Assembly: GCF_032854445.1 (NCBI RefSeq)
Contig: NC_088296.1
Coordinates: forward strand, 13,926,706-13,990,705
Source of the DNA: Liolophura sinensis
Lineage: Eukaryota > Mollusca > Polyplacophora > Chitonida > Chitonidae
DNA: 64,000 bases
Direction of reading: 5' to 3'
In this document: positions 34,606 through 45,215 of the stretch, piece after piece
How positions within the stretch are numbered: position 1 is the stretch's first letter
How the letters are laid out: each line of letters begins with the position of its first letter
Made by a program: the position numbers and the translations under genes
The notes under the pieces: generated by a model
Seen by the model: only the letters and a program-made list of their open reading frames with translations
Databases searched by the model: none
Told to the model about the DNA's origin: nothing

Positions 34606-35358
34606 CTGCTTTGCAGTGTTTATAGTTATGCATGCCATGGTCAGTCAAGCACGGATTGTTCTATTATAAACATTTTGGAGTTTTTCACGGCATATACACC
34701 TAATTGTACTCATCCTTCTCTGACTGGTGCATGTTTTACATGTATTATATGACTCACTGGACAGTTTTACTGATCAATGTGCCTGTACATCTATACAATC
34801 ACACTGCTATAATCATTCTACTTGTTGTATAATTACGTGTGAATTTATTGATTTCATTTGTCTGTCTGTCCATTTGTCTTTATCTTAAATTTAATAATAT
34901 CACATATGCTTTCCATTGAATTTCAGTTAGATGGGATTTAGGAATTGTAATCGGGCCGTAGTCCATCTGGGTGTAAATGATCTGAAATATGATAATTATG
35001 AAAATATTCTTTATTTACAGATGGTTATATACACTCAGTCAACAAGAGTAATTGATCTCCCTGAGGCCCTCTCAGTCAAACATTCACACACAAACTGTCA
35101 GCTTGTAGTTGATATATACATAAATAGTTTCCATGTCTGTGTACATGCAGTTCATATGCTGTGTGGACAGCTTAAGAGCACTAGATACGATTATATGGTC
35201 ATACAAGAGAAAAAATGGAACATATAAAAGTCTATTTAAATATTATTTTTTTTATACACACACTATATCTGCCTTGAATAGTTAGTATCACACAGGATAT
35301 ATCTATCATGTACATATACCACGTTATTCACAGTATAAATTTGTTTGTTTGCATGCAG
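34606..35358. other. Intron upstream of exon 11, nothing recognised
   Basis: An acceptor-like TTATTTACAG at about 35021 opens a phase-0 frame, but there is no phase-matching donor and no similarity, so no exon is called. Confidence 0.5.
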
Positions 35359-35484
35359 ACGACTCGCCCAGAGAGCCTTCACTGTTGTTGATTGTGAAAT
35401 GGGGAGGGGAGCTAACTCCTGCTGGGAAAATTCAAGCTGAGCAGTTGGGCAAAGCATTTCGCTCTCTGTATCCAGGTGGACAGG
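35359..35484 (+). CDS. PPIP5K: PPIP5K exon 11: [11 protein letters not shown] segment of phosphatase-like domain
   Basis: The acceptor GCATGCAG is followed by two bases completing Asp, then [40 protein letters not shown] and Q. This aligns to human [39 protein letters not shown]. The donor GTGAGT leaves one base (G) of a Gly codon. A second in-frame AG at 35374-35375 could serve as an acceptor beginning at Pro. Confidence 0.97.
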
Positions 35485-35787
35485 GTGAGTACATTATCCC
35501 AGAGGTGTGTCTTGAAGGACATGTAGATGTATGTCACCTGGAAGAATCCATTTTCGTACATGTCATTAATAGTTGTCAATTTCCATTTGTAAAATAGGAT
35601 CATCCCTTCTGCATTTTTGGGGGATTTTCACATGGTCTTTTTGTCGCGTCATCTGATCAAAAATTTCAAATTACGTTATGAACTTGGGTTTTGGTTGGTC
35701 AGATCTAGATATGCCAGAGGCAAGGACTGCATGCTAAAACAAAGCATTGGTGGTATCTGTATGCATGTATCAAAAGGAATCTGTGTC

Positions 35788-35824
35788 CCCCCCCCCCCCC
35801 CCCCCACCACCACCACCACCACCT
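35788..35824. repeat. Poly-C run and (CCA)n microsatellite
   Basis: A run of about 17 C is followed by about seven CCA triplets. Confidence 0.97.
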
Positions 35825-35869
35825 CCGATATGTTCTGCATGTATATCTCACCACGATGAGCATTAAACA

Positions 35870-36062
35870 TGTGTCGCCATTGTACATGTAGGCGTAATAC
35901 TCTATTAAAGTTGATGGCAACGTTGTCTCTGTATGTGATTCACTATTAAACACCTCTTGCCATTGTGCATGTAGGTATAATACACTATTTAAGTTGATGG
36001 CAACGTTGTCTCTGTATGTGATTCACTATTAAACACCAGTCGCCATTGTGCATGTAGGTGAC
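35870..36062. repeat. About 94-bp unit, two to three copies
   Basis: AGTTGATGGCAACGTTGTCT and CTCTGTATGTGATTCACTAT recur twice, each flanked by GCCATTGTRCATGTAGG. Confidence 0.9.
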
Positions 36063-36084
36063 ACATGCATGTAGTTTAAGACAT

Positions 36085-36350
36085 TCAACTGAGGTGGTCA
36101 GCAGGCCAGCTCGGTGCAATGGCCAGGAACCTCTCGCCAATGCAGTCGCTTTGAGTTCAAATCCAGCTCATTCTGGCTTTCTCTCCAGCAGTATATGGGA
36201 AGGTCTCTCAGCAACCTGCAAATGTTCTTAGCTTTCCATGTGGCTCTGCTCAGTTTCTTCCCACCATACATGCCATAATGCTAGCTAGCGGTTGTGTAAG
36301 TGACATATTCTTGAGTACAGCATAAAAGATCAATCAAATCAGTAACTAAA
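36085..36350 (+). repeat. tRNA-derived SINE, full but divergent, plus strand
   Basis: The head reads CAGCTCGGTGCAATGGCCAG, box B-like GAGTTCAAATCCAGC, the body GGTCTCTCAGCAACCTGCAA and the tail GATCAATCAAATCAGTAA. Confidence 0.88.
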
Positions 36351-36575
36351 TAATACATTCAACTTAGACTTCAATTGCTTTGGAGTCTGATTAAAGGTGA
36401 ACAATCTATTCCACTGAACATATCCCATCATGCAGTTGTGGTGAGCAATGTCTACTGATATTTGGTTAGCATGATTGTAACAATTATGTCCTTGCATTCT
36501 TCAATATGGCTTAAAGCACTACTTAAATGAAGAAGTTAAAACAACCCAGTTTGTTTACCGCTTTGTTTTGTCCAG

Positions 36576-36694
36576 GTGAGTATGGTGCCCCTGGACTGGG
36601 AATTCTGCGCTTACACAGCACTTATCGCCACGACCTCAAGATTTACGCCTCGGATGAGGGACGAGTGCAGATGACAGCAGCTGCATTTGCGAAG
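36576..36694 (+). CDS. PPIP5K: PPIP5K exon 12: [22 protein letters not shown] segment
   Basis: The acceptor TTTGTCCAG is followed by two bases completing Gly, then [39 protein letters not shown]. This is among the most conserved stretches of the family and is identical to human over [19 protein letters not shown]. The donor is GTATAT in phase 0. Confidence 0.98.
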
Positions 36695-37212
36695 GTATAT
36701 ATAACATTGGTTGTCTTTGGTGGTCGCTGCAGGGACGATATGAAGTATTTAGGCAGTGTGGGTGTGGAAACTAATGTCACTACGAATTCTTACTTTCATC
36801 ATGTAAATATTTTGTGTCGCTCCCTTAGCTTGTGTCAGCTTACCATGGTAACGCTTTTATGAGGTTTTATAATATTGCAAAAATAGCAGAAAAACTACTC
36901 TGACAGAAAATAATGTGAAATGCGCCCTAATTCTTCAATGTGTTTTAGTGTAGAAAAAAACAAAACAAAAAAAAAAAGGGAAAACATGAGTTTTATTCAC
37001 CGTCATGATTTCATTTTTGACTGGTCTGACTGCATTTTCTAGATCAGAAATTGTTGAACGAAAATAATATTGTATGAAATAAATAAACCTTCATGTATCT
37101 ACAGACATGACAGATAAGCATGCATGTATTACATATATATCATAAAGGAGTACATATATACAGCATTACCAGCTTTTACTACAGTTAATACTTATGCTAA
37201 TTTGTGATTCAG

Positions 37213-37325
37213 GGCTTGCTGGCATTAGAGGGAGAGTTACCTCCCATTCTTGTGCAAATGGTGAAATGTGCGAACACTAATGGACTACTGGACAGCGAAG
37301 GGGAGACAACCAAGTATCAGCATGT
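37213..37325 (+). CDS. PPIP5K: PPIP5K exon 13: [18 protein letters not shown] segment
   Basis: The acceptor TGATTCAG is followed in phase 0 by [20 protein letters not shown] and [18 protein letters not shown]. This parallels human [29 protein letters not shown]. The exon ends on GT of a Val codon at the donor GTAAGG. A 65-bp intronic minisatellite starts 100 bp downstream, outside the exon. Confidence 0.97.
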
Positions 37326-37425
37326 GTAAGGATTGGGATATGTAACATATGGAGATGTTGTTTTGTTTTTGTTTTTTTCAATTCCAATTCCACCTCGGTT
37401 ATTGCGTCCGGCAGTGTTTGGGTAA

Positions 37426-37985
37426 TACCAGTACATGAAATTCTAGGGAGACCACATCACTGTCCACCAATTACCAGTACATTACATTAATACCAGTACA
37501 TGAAATTCTAGGGAGACCACATCACTGTCCACCAATTACCAGTACATTACAATAATACCAGTACATGAAATTCTAGGGAGACCACATCACTGTCCACCAA
37601 TTACCAGTACATTACAATAATACCAGTACATGAAATTCTAGGGAGACCACATCACTGTCCACCAATTACCAGTACATTACAATAATACCAGTACATGAAA
37701 TTCTAGGGAGACCACATCACTGTCCACCAATTACCAGTACATTACATTATTACCAGTACATGGAATTCTAGGGAGACCACATCACTGTCCACCAATTACC
37801 AGTACATTACATTATTACCAGTACATGGAATTCTAGGGAGACCACATCACTGTCCACCAATTACCAGTACATTACATTATTACCAGTACATGAAATTCTA
37901 GGGAGACCACATCACTGTCCACCAATTACCAGTACATTACATTATTACCAGTACATGGAATTCTAGGGAGACCACATCTCTTTCC
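37426..37985 (+). repeat. 65-bp minisatellite, about 8.6 copies
   Basis: The unit begins TACCAGTACATGAAATTCTA and continues GGGAGACCACATCACTGTCC. It is very homogeneous, so recent. It lies 100 bp after exon 13 and does not include the junction. Confidence 0.97.
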
Positions 37986-38382
37986 GCCAATTCACAGGAA
38001 TGAGAGTTTTAATGGAAATCAGGATTTTCAAAGCATCTAATCTTTGACCAATCTAATTCTTTTACCAACAGGATTCAGGTAGAACAAATTTCATTTGACA
38101 TGGGCATAAAACATTCTCCTGCCTGAGTATGGCATACATATTGACCTCCCTGTGTGGGTTAAAACCTTTGTGGGTGAAAGTTCGCTTTCCTCCGGCGAGG
38201 AAACTGGTTTCTTCAGAATACTCAGCCAGAATATGGCTGAATTATTAAACACAGGACCTTAAGCCATATTCATTCATTCATTCGTTCATATGGTATATTC
38301 ATTCCGTCAGTATACAAATGACATTCAATCAAATCAAATCAAAACATATCAAAGCTGATGTTCTGTTTCCATGTTCGTCTAG

Positions 38383-38449
38383 TGTGAAGGAGAAACTAAG
38401 GGACATCCTGAACCAGGACCGAGATTTCACAGAGCTGGACTATGCCAAG
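38383..38449 (+). CDS. PPIP5K: PPIP5K exon 14: short helical segment of phosphatase-like domain
   Basis: The acceptor TCGTCTAG is followed by one base completing Val, then VKEKLRDILNQDRDFTELDY and AK, with donor GTAGTA in phase 0. It aligns to human [24 protein letters not shown]. At 67 nt it is one of the shortest constitutive exons. Confidence 0.95.
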
Positions 38450-39419
38450 GTAGTATCTCAGTCCTCTTCAGTTTAATACCCAAGACAACTGCAACGTCCG
38501 TTCTGTTCTATTTATAAGCATTCCTGGGCTCATTTCGCTAATTTAGTTTTAATTACTATTGCAGCAGAAGGGCTGTATTTAACAGCAAGCACTCATCCAG
38601 TTTCATTCAGCTATAAACCTGACTGCAATGGTATATGTGATCTCATCTTGAGATGTACAGCACTTAGCACCACTTAAGCCCCCATTTCTACCCTGCTGTT
38701 AGTGTCAGGCTGTGTGCAAGTATACGTATTAATTAGAGATGACCTTTCAGACAACATCGTGCCTGCCACGCAACACATCGGCGGGTACATTTACTTCTTT
38801 GATCAATGCCATTTCATGCTGTTTATGGTTACAAATAAAGGAATTTGAGTTCACTTACCTGCTAGATTTGCTCCGTGATTTATCTAAGGTGAACTATCGA
38901 AATTTCCCTTCAGTGATAAAAGTATTATTTTGCACAGTTTATGGATATCGTCTTTGTTTTTAGATGGTTTATATTTTACACTCAGACGCCATGACGTGGA
39001 AAAAGAAACATTTGTTCCAATCTGAGCTCAGCGGTATGACGTCATAATACATGTACAGTAAACTTTTACATTTCTACCTCACGCCGGAATGACACACAAG
39101 GTCATACATACGCAGCTTTGACATTATGGGTTCTCTGCTATGGCCTAAGCTTGCTATTGATTGGTCTAAAATGCATGACCACTGTGGAGGGAGTGAAAAA
39201 GTATGGCAGCATGAAGTAGTCAGTTTTTGCCACATTTTCTTCTTTTGTTAAGGGTAGGATAGACTTTAAGACCTTCATCTTGGTGTTTGTTGTGTAACCC
39301 GATACCACTGAACATTGTTTCGTACCTCATGATTTTGACTCAGTGCGAAACAAGATTAGCAGTATCGCGCTACACAACAAACATGGCTATGGCGGTGTTA
39401 AACCAAAGACAGGCAAAAT

Positions 39420-39960
39420 GGAACTGCTCACCACTGGCAAGCTAATGGCTCACCACTGGCAAGTTAATGACTCACCATAGGCAGGTTACACTGTACATGT
39501 AGTTACTCATCACTGGCAAGCTAATGGCTCACCACAGGCAGGTTACACTGTACATGGAGTTACTCACCACCGGCAAGTTACACTGTACATGGAGGTACTC
39601 ATCACTGGGAAGCTAATGGCTCACCACAGGCAGGTTACACTGTACATGGAGTTACTCATCACTGGCAAGCTAATGGCTCACCACAGGCAGGTTACACTGT
39701 ATATGGAGTTACTCACAAATGGCAAGCTAATGGCTCACCACAGGCAGGTTACACTGTACATGTAGTTACTCACCACTGGCAAGCTAATGGCTCACCACAG
39801 GCAAGTTACACTCTACGTTGAGTTACTCACCACTGGCAAGCTAATGGCTCACCACAGGCAGGTTACACTGTACATGGAGTTACTCACCACTGGCAAGCTA
39901 ATTGCTCACCACAGGCAGGTTACACTCTATATGTAGTTACTCATCACTGCCAAGCTACTT
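39420..39960 (+). repeat. About 57-bp minisatellite, about 9 copies
   Basis: The unit is built from GTTACTCACCACTGGCAAGC, TAATGGCTCACCACAGGCAG and GTTACACTGTACATGGA. Some units have lost the middle. Confidence 0.95.
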
Positions 39961-40009
39961 GTAATGTTAATCAAATCTACAGTGGTATACATTCACATGT
40001 ATGTGACTT

Positions 40010-40265
40010 CAAGTCGGTTAGCACGCTAGCGCAACGTCATGACCTAGCAGTCTCTCACCAATGCGGTCGCTTTGAGTTCAAACCCGGCTTATACTGGCTT
40101 CCTCTCTTGCCATATGTGGGAAGGTCTGCCAGCAACCTGCAGATGGTTGTGGTTCCCTCCTTGATCTGCCTGGTTTCCACCCACCATAATGCTGGTCGCC
40201 GTTGTATAAGTGAAATATTCTTGAGTACGGCGTAAAACACCAATCAAATAAGTAAATAAATAAAT
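40010..40265 (+). repeat. tRNA-derived SINE, near full length, plus strand
   Basis: The head GTCGGTTAGCACGCTAGCGC, box B-like GAGTTCAAACCC and the tail CACCAATCAAATAAGTAAAT are all present. It ends about 30 bp before the acceptor of exon 15, so its tail abuts the polypyrimidine tract. Confidence 0.92.
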
Positions 40266-40296
40266 ATGACTTTAATTTTTTTTTTTTTATGTCTAG

Positions 40297-40439
40297 CTGG
40301 CACCTGCGTTGAGGTCAGTCCCTGATCAAGGCCATCCGCTTTATCCGAAATCCATTCCAAATGTGCGAGAAAGTCCACGAAATGGTTCGTGAGATCACCA
40401 CCAAGGTCCGCAGGCTCAAAGTTGAGCTCAAAAGTGAAG
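40297..40439 (+). CDS. PPIP5K: PPIP5K exon 15, with a frame break near its 5' end
   Basis: After the acceptor TATGTCTAG the phase-0 reading gives LAPALRSV, matching family LAPTRSTSL, and then runs out of frame. From TCC at 40319 the correct reading is SLIKAIRFIRNPFQMCEKVH, EMVREITTKVRRLKVELKSE. The exon therefore carries a net +1 (or -2) nucleotide change within 40297-40318. An AG at 40317-40318 could in principle act as a frame-restoring acceptor that drops seven residues, but the conserved LAP block argues for the upstream one. The donor is GTATGC, leaving G of a Glu codon. Confidence 0.88.
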
Positions 40440-40740
40440 GTATGCGTTCCACCTGTGTAGTCTGGGTGAAAGAAGGAACACCAAAGAGTTCAGGAATTAC
40501 ATTTAACATCTTAAAAATTACAGCAGATCCAAGAAGAAATGAATAGAAATGGACACGACAAATAAATAAAAAGAAAACATGTTATTTTCGGTAAAATGAA
40601 GGTACATGTATGAAAAACTGAAATAAAAAAAAGGCATGATTTGCTGAAAGGAAGGTATTTGCCAAGATGTAATTGTTTTTAAATATTTAAATCCATGTGA
40701 AAGAAGGCAGATTCAGATGCACAGCTTGCTGTCTTGATTA

Positions 40741-41150
40741 TGAGTACAACATTAAACACAAATCAGGTAAGCTGTCTTGATTTCGAGTACACCATTTAAC
40801 AAAATAAGGTAAGCTGTCTTGATTGCGAGTACACTATTAACACAAATCAGGTAAGCTGTCTTGATTGCGAGTACACTATTAAACACAAATCAGGTAAGCT
40901 GTCTTGATTGCGAGTACACCATTAACACAACTCAGGTAAGCTGTCTTGATGCGAGTACACCATTAAACACAAATCAGGTAAGCTGTCTTGATTGCGAGTA
41001 CACCATTAAACACAAATCAGGTAAGCTGCCTTGATTGCGAGTACACCATTAAACACAAATCAGGTAAGCTGTCTTGATTGCGAGTACACCATTAAACACA
41101 AATCAGGTAAGCTGCCTTGATTGCGGAGTACAGCATTAAACACAAATCGG
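40741..41150 (+). repeat. 43-bp minisatellite carrying CAG|GTAAGC in every unit, about 9-10 copies
   Basis: The unit AACACAAATCAGGTAAGCTG plus TCTTGATTGCGAGTACACCA and TTA contains a consensus-quality donor with an acceptor-like ATCAG just before it. It is in the intron between exons 15 and 16. No exon is known to end there. Single-base indels are frequent between units. Confidence 0.95.
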
Positions 41151-41472
41151 GTAGGCAGCTAGAAGGCACTTGGAAAGTACTACCCTCTGCAACATCCAAT
41201 ATGCAATTCAACCACTTCAGCACACCCGTGCTTAACCACATTAAGAGTTCAAACGAAGCAACAGTACTTTTCTAGGCCCTATAAAGAGGTATAGATAAAA
41301 CCACATCTATGTCCCATGTGGCAAAGGTGAGGAATTTATAAAGCAAACTATGGAATTCAGGTTTGTCTGGATCACCTCCGGGTGGTAATGGGTCAGACAC
41401 AACACACAAACATCCTTGGTGCAGGTTCTGTTTTCACCCAAAATTTTATCCACGTTGTTGTTGTTGTTTCAG

Positions 41473-41701
41473 AGAAGAAACTCTACCATGGTGAGACATG
41501 GGACTTAATGCTGAAGACGCTGGGCCAAGCTAGAGAAGGATTTCAAGATGAAGAATGGTTACTTTGATATCAACAAGATCCCCGACATCTACGACTGCAT
41601 CAAGTACGACCTTCCAGCACAACCAGAAGATCCTGCAGTTTGACAAGGCTGAAAAGCTGTACGCCTGCTCCAAAGCTCTGGCAGACATTGTCATTCCACA
41701 G
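41473..41701 (+). CDS. PPIP5K: PPIP5K exon 16, with two single-base insertions
   Basis: The acceptor TTGTTTCAG is followed by two bases completing Glu, then [14 protein letters not shown]. An extra A near 41517 breaks the frame before the expected [32 protein letters not shown]. An extra C near 41614 breaks it again before [20 protein letters not shown] and ALADIVIPQ, which ends in phase 0 at donor GTAAAT. Observed length is 229 nt, and removing the two bases gives 227 nt, which fits the flanking phases. The matched segments are strongly conserved (human [19 protein letters not shown]), so the gene itself is probably intact. Confidence 0.9.
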
Positions 41702-41979
41702 GTAAATATATAGCGGTGGGATTCTGGGATTGAACTGAAATGAGGCATGTGAGCCCACTACAGATAAGTGTTGTACCATCTGGCTGCAAAACCTGCCATA
41801 GTATGGCCGCTATGATGAAGTTACTCCAAATAATGTGGCCATTTAGATCGATATTTCACTTTTATTCAAAATGGCTTTAAAGACATAAGTTCCGTTGCTC
41901 TTCATAAAATTTACCTGTGGCTCATTTGGAATTGGGCAGAAGTATTTTTGTGGTGAATTCTTACATTTAAGTCATCACG

Positions 41980-42275
41980 ATATATATGGCTGAAATACTT
42001 GTACTGCCATTAATTGTGGTATTAAGCCCCACAGTATATATGGCTGAAATACTTGTATTGCCCATTAATGGTGGTATTAAACCCCACAATATATATGGCT
42101 GAAATACTTGGACAGCCATTAATTGTGGTATTAAGCTCCACAATATATATATGGCTGAAATGCTTGTACTGCCACTAATTCTGGTATTAAGCCCCACAAT
42201 ATATATATATATATATGGCTGAAATACTTGTACTGCCATTAATTGTGATATTAAGCCCCACAATACATATTTATT
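41980..42275. repeat. About 55-bp tandem repeat with internal (TA)n, five copies
   Basis: The unit includes ATATATGGCTGAAATACTTG, TACTGCCATTAATTGTGG and TATTAAGCCCCACA. The TA run length differs between copies. Confidence 0.94.
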
Positions 42276-42895
42276 ATATACAATTATTTAAAGCCAAACC
42301 AGAATGTATCAGCCCTCTACAAATGAAAACAAAACTTTCCCTTCTTGTAGCGATAGTATTCAGTAACAATATTAAAACCAATTTTGGCCAATGGTGGTGT
42401 TCCTGTCCAAGCTTTTAAAGTGTTACCGTTCTTGTTAGCCGGGTGCATATGAAAAAAGGAGAAAAGAAAATTGTAAGAATGAAAGTGGATTTAAAAAATT
42501 GGATTTGATCCTGTCAGTAACAGCTATTGTATTTTTCTTTGGATTTATCGCTGATAATCTAGGAGCTAACAGAAAAATGGATCACCAGTTTGTGTTGTAT
42601 AAGACTCTTACTCTTCTTTATACAAGTCAGAGTTTCCTTATTTAAAAATCTGTATGAACAATAAGATATTGATCTAAGCTAAAGTCTGTTGACATACCAT
42701 GGAAGGTTAGGCATTTTTGTTTTTTGTATTTAGCCTTTCTTGAGGACTGTTAGACAGCAAGACTGATGGATTTGTAATAAATTGCTAGAAATTCTTCTGG
42801 TGGGGGTGGGGGTGATGGTGGGGGTGGGGGGAGCTAGTAGCTGTAATGCCAATGATGACATGTACAGCTGAGTGGTTCTGGTTTTTTGGTGATAG

Positions 42896-43032
42896 GAATA
42901 TGGTATCACAAAGGAAGAGAAGCTGCACATTTCACAGAGTTACTGTTCTCCACTGTTGAGAAAAATCAGAAGTGACTTGGACCAGGTTGTCTCCCAGGAT
43001 CATGAAGATGACATCACCAGGCTGGACTCACG
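42896..43032 (+). CDS. PPIP5K: PPIP5K exon 17: [10 protein letters not shown] segment
   Basis: The acceptor GGTGATAG is followed in phase 0 by [40 protein letters not shown] and TRLDS, with CG of a split Arg codon at donor GTAAGA. It aligns to human [31 protein letters not shown]. The Asp/His-rich middle is less conserved. Confidence 0.96.
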
Positions 43033-43174
43033 GTAAGACTTATCCCTGTTATACAGTGTTATATTCTTGATATTAGTTATTCATTGACTTTTTGGTGTTT
43101 AATGCTGTATTTAAATATGCGATGGCATTTCCAGTCGTTTTGTGAGAAGGTCTGCCTACAACATGCGAATCATG

Positions 43175-43280
43175 GTGGTTTTATCCAGGCTCTGCGGGGT
43201 TTCCTCCCAGCTCTGTGGGGTTTCATCCAGGCTCTGTGGGGTTTCCTTCCGGCTCTGTGGAGTTTCATCCAGGCTCAGTG
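43175..43280. repeat. Short GGCTCTGTGGGGTTTC tandem repeat
   Basis: Four units of about 24 bp (GCTCTGTGGGGTTTCATCCA). The sequence before it (AAGGTCTGCCTACAACATGC) resembles a degraded SINE body, so the tandem may have grown from the SINE CCCGGGCTCTGCCCGGTTTC segment. Confidence 0.8.
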
Positions 43281-43610
43281 AGTGAATAAAGGAATGCAAA
43301 AACGTTAAGCCTTGAGGATAGATGAAACTAGAGTTGCTACATGCGAGTATAAATTGTTTTTTTTTTTTTGTTTTTTTTTTTTTTTGCATCCTGTGTTTTG
43401 CATATGTGAATGTTCAGGTTTTGCATCATGTTTTTTTCCTATGTCATCGTGATGTGCTTAACCCAGTGTTTTGCAACAGCTTTCAAACCGGCTTTAGAGA
43501 CGGTTAAATGTTCTATGTGGCAAGTCACTTTGTTGAATAAAAACATCATAGTTTAGGAGAGAGAGAGAGCGGTAACTTTATGTGTTCTATTTTGATTTGG
43601 TATTTTGTAG

Positions 43611-43725
43611 ATACTCTAAAGGTGTGGCCACCCCACATAGATTTGTTCGCACACGGTTGTACTTCACCAGTGAGAGTCACATCCACTCCATGTTGACCAT
43701 GCTCAGATACGGAGGCCTTATAGAT
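43611..43725 (+). CDS. PPIP5K: PPIP5K exon 18: second catalytic motif [12 protein letters not shown]
   Basis: The acceptor TTTTGTAG is followed by one base completing Arg, then [20 protein letters not shown] and [18 protein letters not shown]. The His of SESHI is the second catalytic His of the family phosphatase-like domain (the partner of the RHG motif), and it is kept. The donor is GTAAGT in phase 0. Confidence 0.97.
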
Positions 43726-43861
43726 GTAAGTCATCTTTAATACTACAATAAATCAGTAACGCTTACATGTGCTTGTCAAGATGATCCCCATCTCCCAAGA
43801 GAAGAATGAATGAATGAAGGAGTCATTAGGTGTGTGTACAGACCCTGTGTCTTTTTGTGGC

Positions 43862-44105
43862 AGGGCAAGTCCATGCCGCCACTGAAGTGTCAGGCCGAAA
43901 ACACCAGTCGTAACACCCCACCCCAGTCACATTACACTGACACTTGGGCCAACCAGTCCTGTTTCCTTGCTCTAACCTCTGAGTGCTGAGCGCCAAGTAC
44001 CATTTTTATTAAAGTCTTTGATATGGCCCGATATGGGTTTGATCTCAGGTCTCCCAACTTCGAGGCCAACGCTCTAGCAATTAGGCTACTGAAGCGGTCA
44101 TATAA
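43862..44105 (-). repeat. Third tRNA-derived SINE-like family, minus strand
   Basis: On the minus strand the head reads CTTCAGTAGCCTAATTGCTA and GAGATCAAACCC is box B-like. The body includes TGTCAGTGTAATGTGACTGG and GTTTTCGGCCTGACACTTCA. I associate this type with molluscan repeats from general knowledge. Confidence 0.65.
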
Positions 44106-45107
44106 CAAGAAGAACAACAACAATAACCACCTTGTGAAAATGACCTTCTTGTCTTCGCTAAAATGTATATGTTTATATAAATGTCCATGATGATGCACAA
44201 ATATAACGCACTAAATGACTGATGACTCAGGGAAAATTGGTGTTATGGTGTCGGGTCAGTATTTGATAGTGTTGCCAGAAAGAGCTTGGAGGCACCCCAA
44301 GTGTATCCCTTAACCTCAGATAAAATGTACAGATTCCCTCACTACAAGTGACAGTTATTCTGCATTTCTGGTCAATCTCCAGTGGTGAAATATCTCTGTG
44401 AAAAATCCTGTATCCAGATGTTTCGTAATGGATGGTGTTTGGTGCACAGAATTTCATCCAAATCAGTTTATAACTTTTTGATAAACACTAGATCAGTTGC
44501 ACATAGGCATTGATAAAGCATCCACACGAGGTACATGTGTTTACTTTTGTGATGCGGCTGGACCGAGAGTAAGCAAAATCATGTACATGAAGGCACTTTA
44601 ACACACTGCCTAGTTATTAGTTTTTACCAGTAATGTTAGTTCTATAAGCCAAAGACTCATCAGTGTTTGCCTACTACCATTTGAAGATATTTTACCTTTT
44701 TACCTCAGGTAGACGGGGTACGAATAAAACGAAATCGTGTTCCCAGTTGCTGTGAAATGAAGCATCCCATGGCCTTGTAAAAACTCCTGATCAAAATCCT
44801 CATTTATACATCTGTGCTTACTAAGCACATCAGGAAAAACATCAAGCATGTCAGGAAAAAATATCAAGCATGTGAGGAAAAAATATCAAGCACGTCAGGA
44901 AAAAATATCATGTGATTTAGTGCTGTTTCCACTCTTTGTACTTTGCCTTTTCTTTTAAGTTGCTGACAGACTGAAGAAATAAATACTCAGTAAAGGCATA
45001 TTAAATAATTCTCAGATGTAATAAATCTTAACTGAGATACATGTAAGTGTACATGTATGTGTAATTAAGAGCATGATTAATGGGACCTTGTTGTGTATTC
45101 TGTACAG
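44106..45107. other. Intron upstream of exon 19; short 22-bp tandem
   Basis: CATGTCAGGAAAAAATATCA-type units occur about four times at 44825-44910. Nothing else recognised. Confidence 0.6.
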
Positions 45108-45215
45108 GAGATGAAGGATGAACAGTGGAAACGTGCCATGGAATATATCAGTGACACGGCTGAGCTCAACTACATGACACAGATTGTCATCATGATGTAT
45201 GAGGACCCCAATAAG
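45108..45215 (+). CDS. PPIP5K: PPIP5K exon 19: [18 protein letters not shown]; 3' end amplified downstream
   Basis: The acceptor CTGTACAG is followed by exactly 36 phase-0 codons, [20 protein letters not shown] and [16 protein letters not shown], with donor GTGAGA. This is near identical to human [31 protein letters not shown]. The last 45 nt of the exon and its donor are copied many times in the following 1.15 kb. Confidence 0.97.

Noticed and set aside
34931-35227. Candidate partner exon for 10b
   Set aside because: An acceptor-like TTTACAG opens a phase-0 frame, but no phase-1 donor follows and the peptide has no PPIP5K character.
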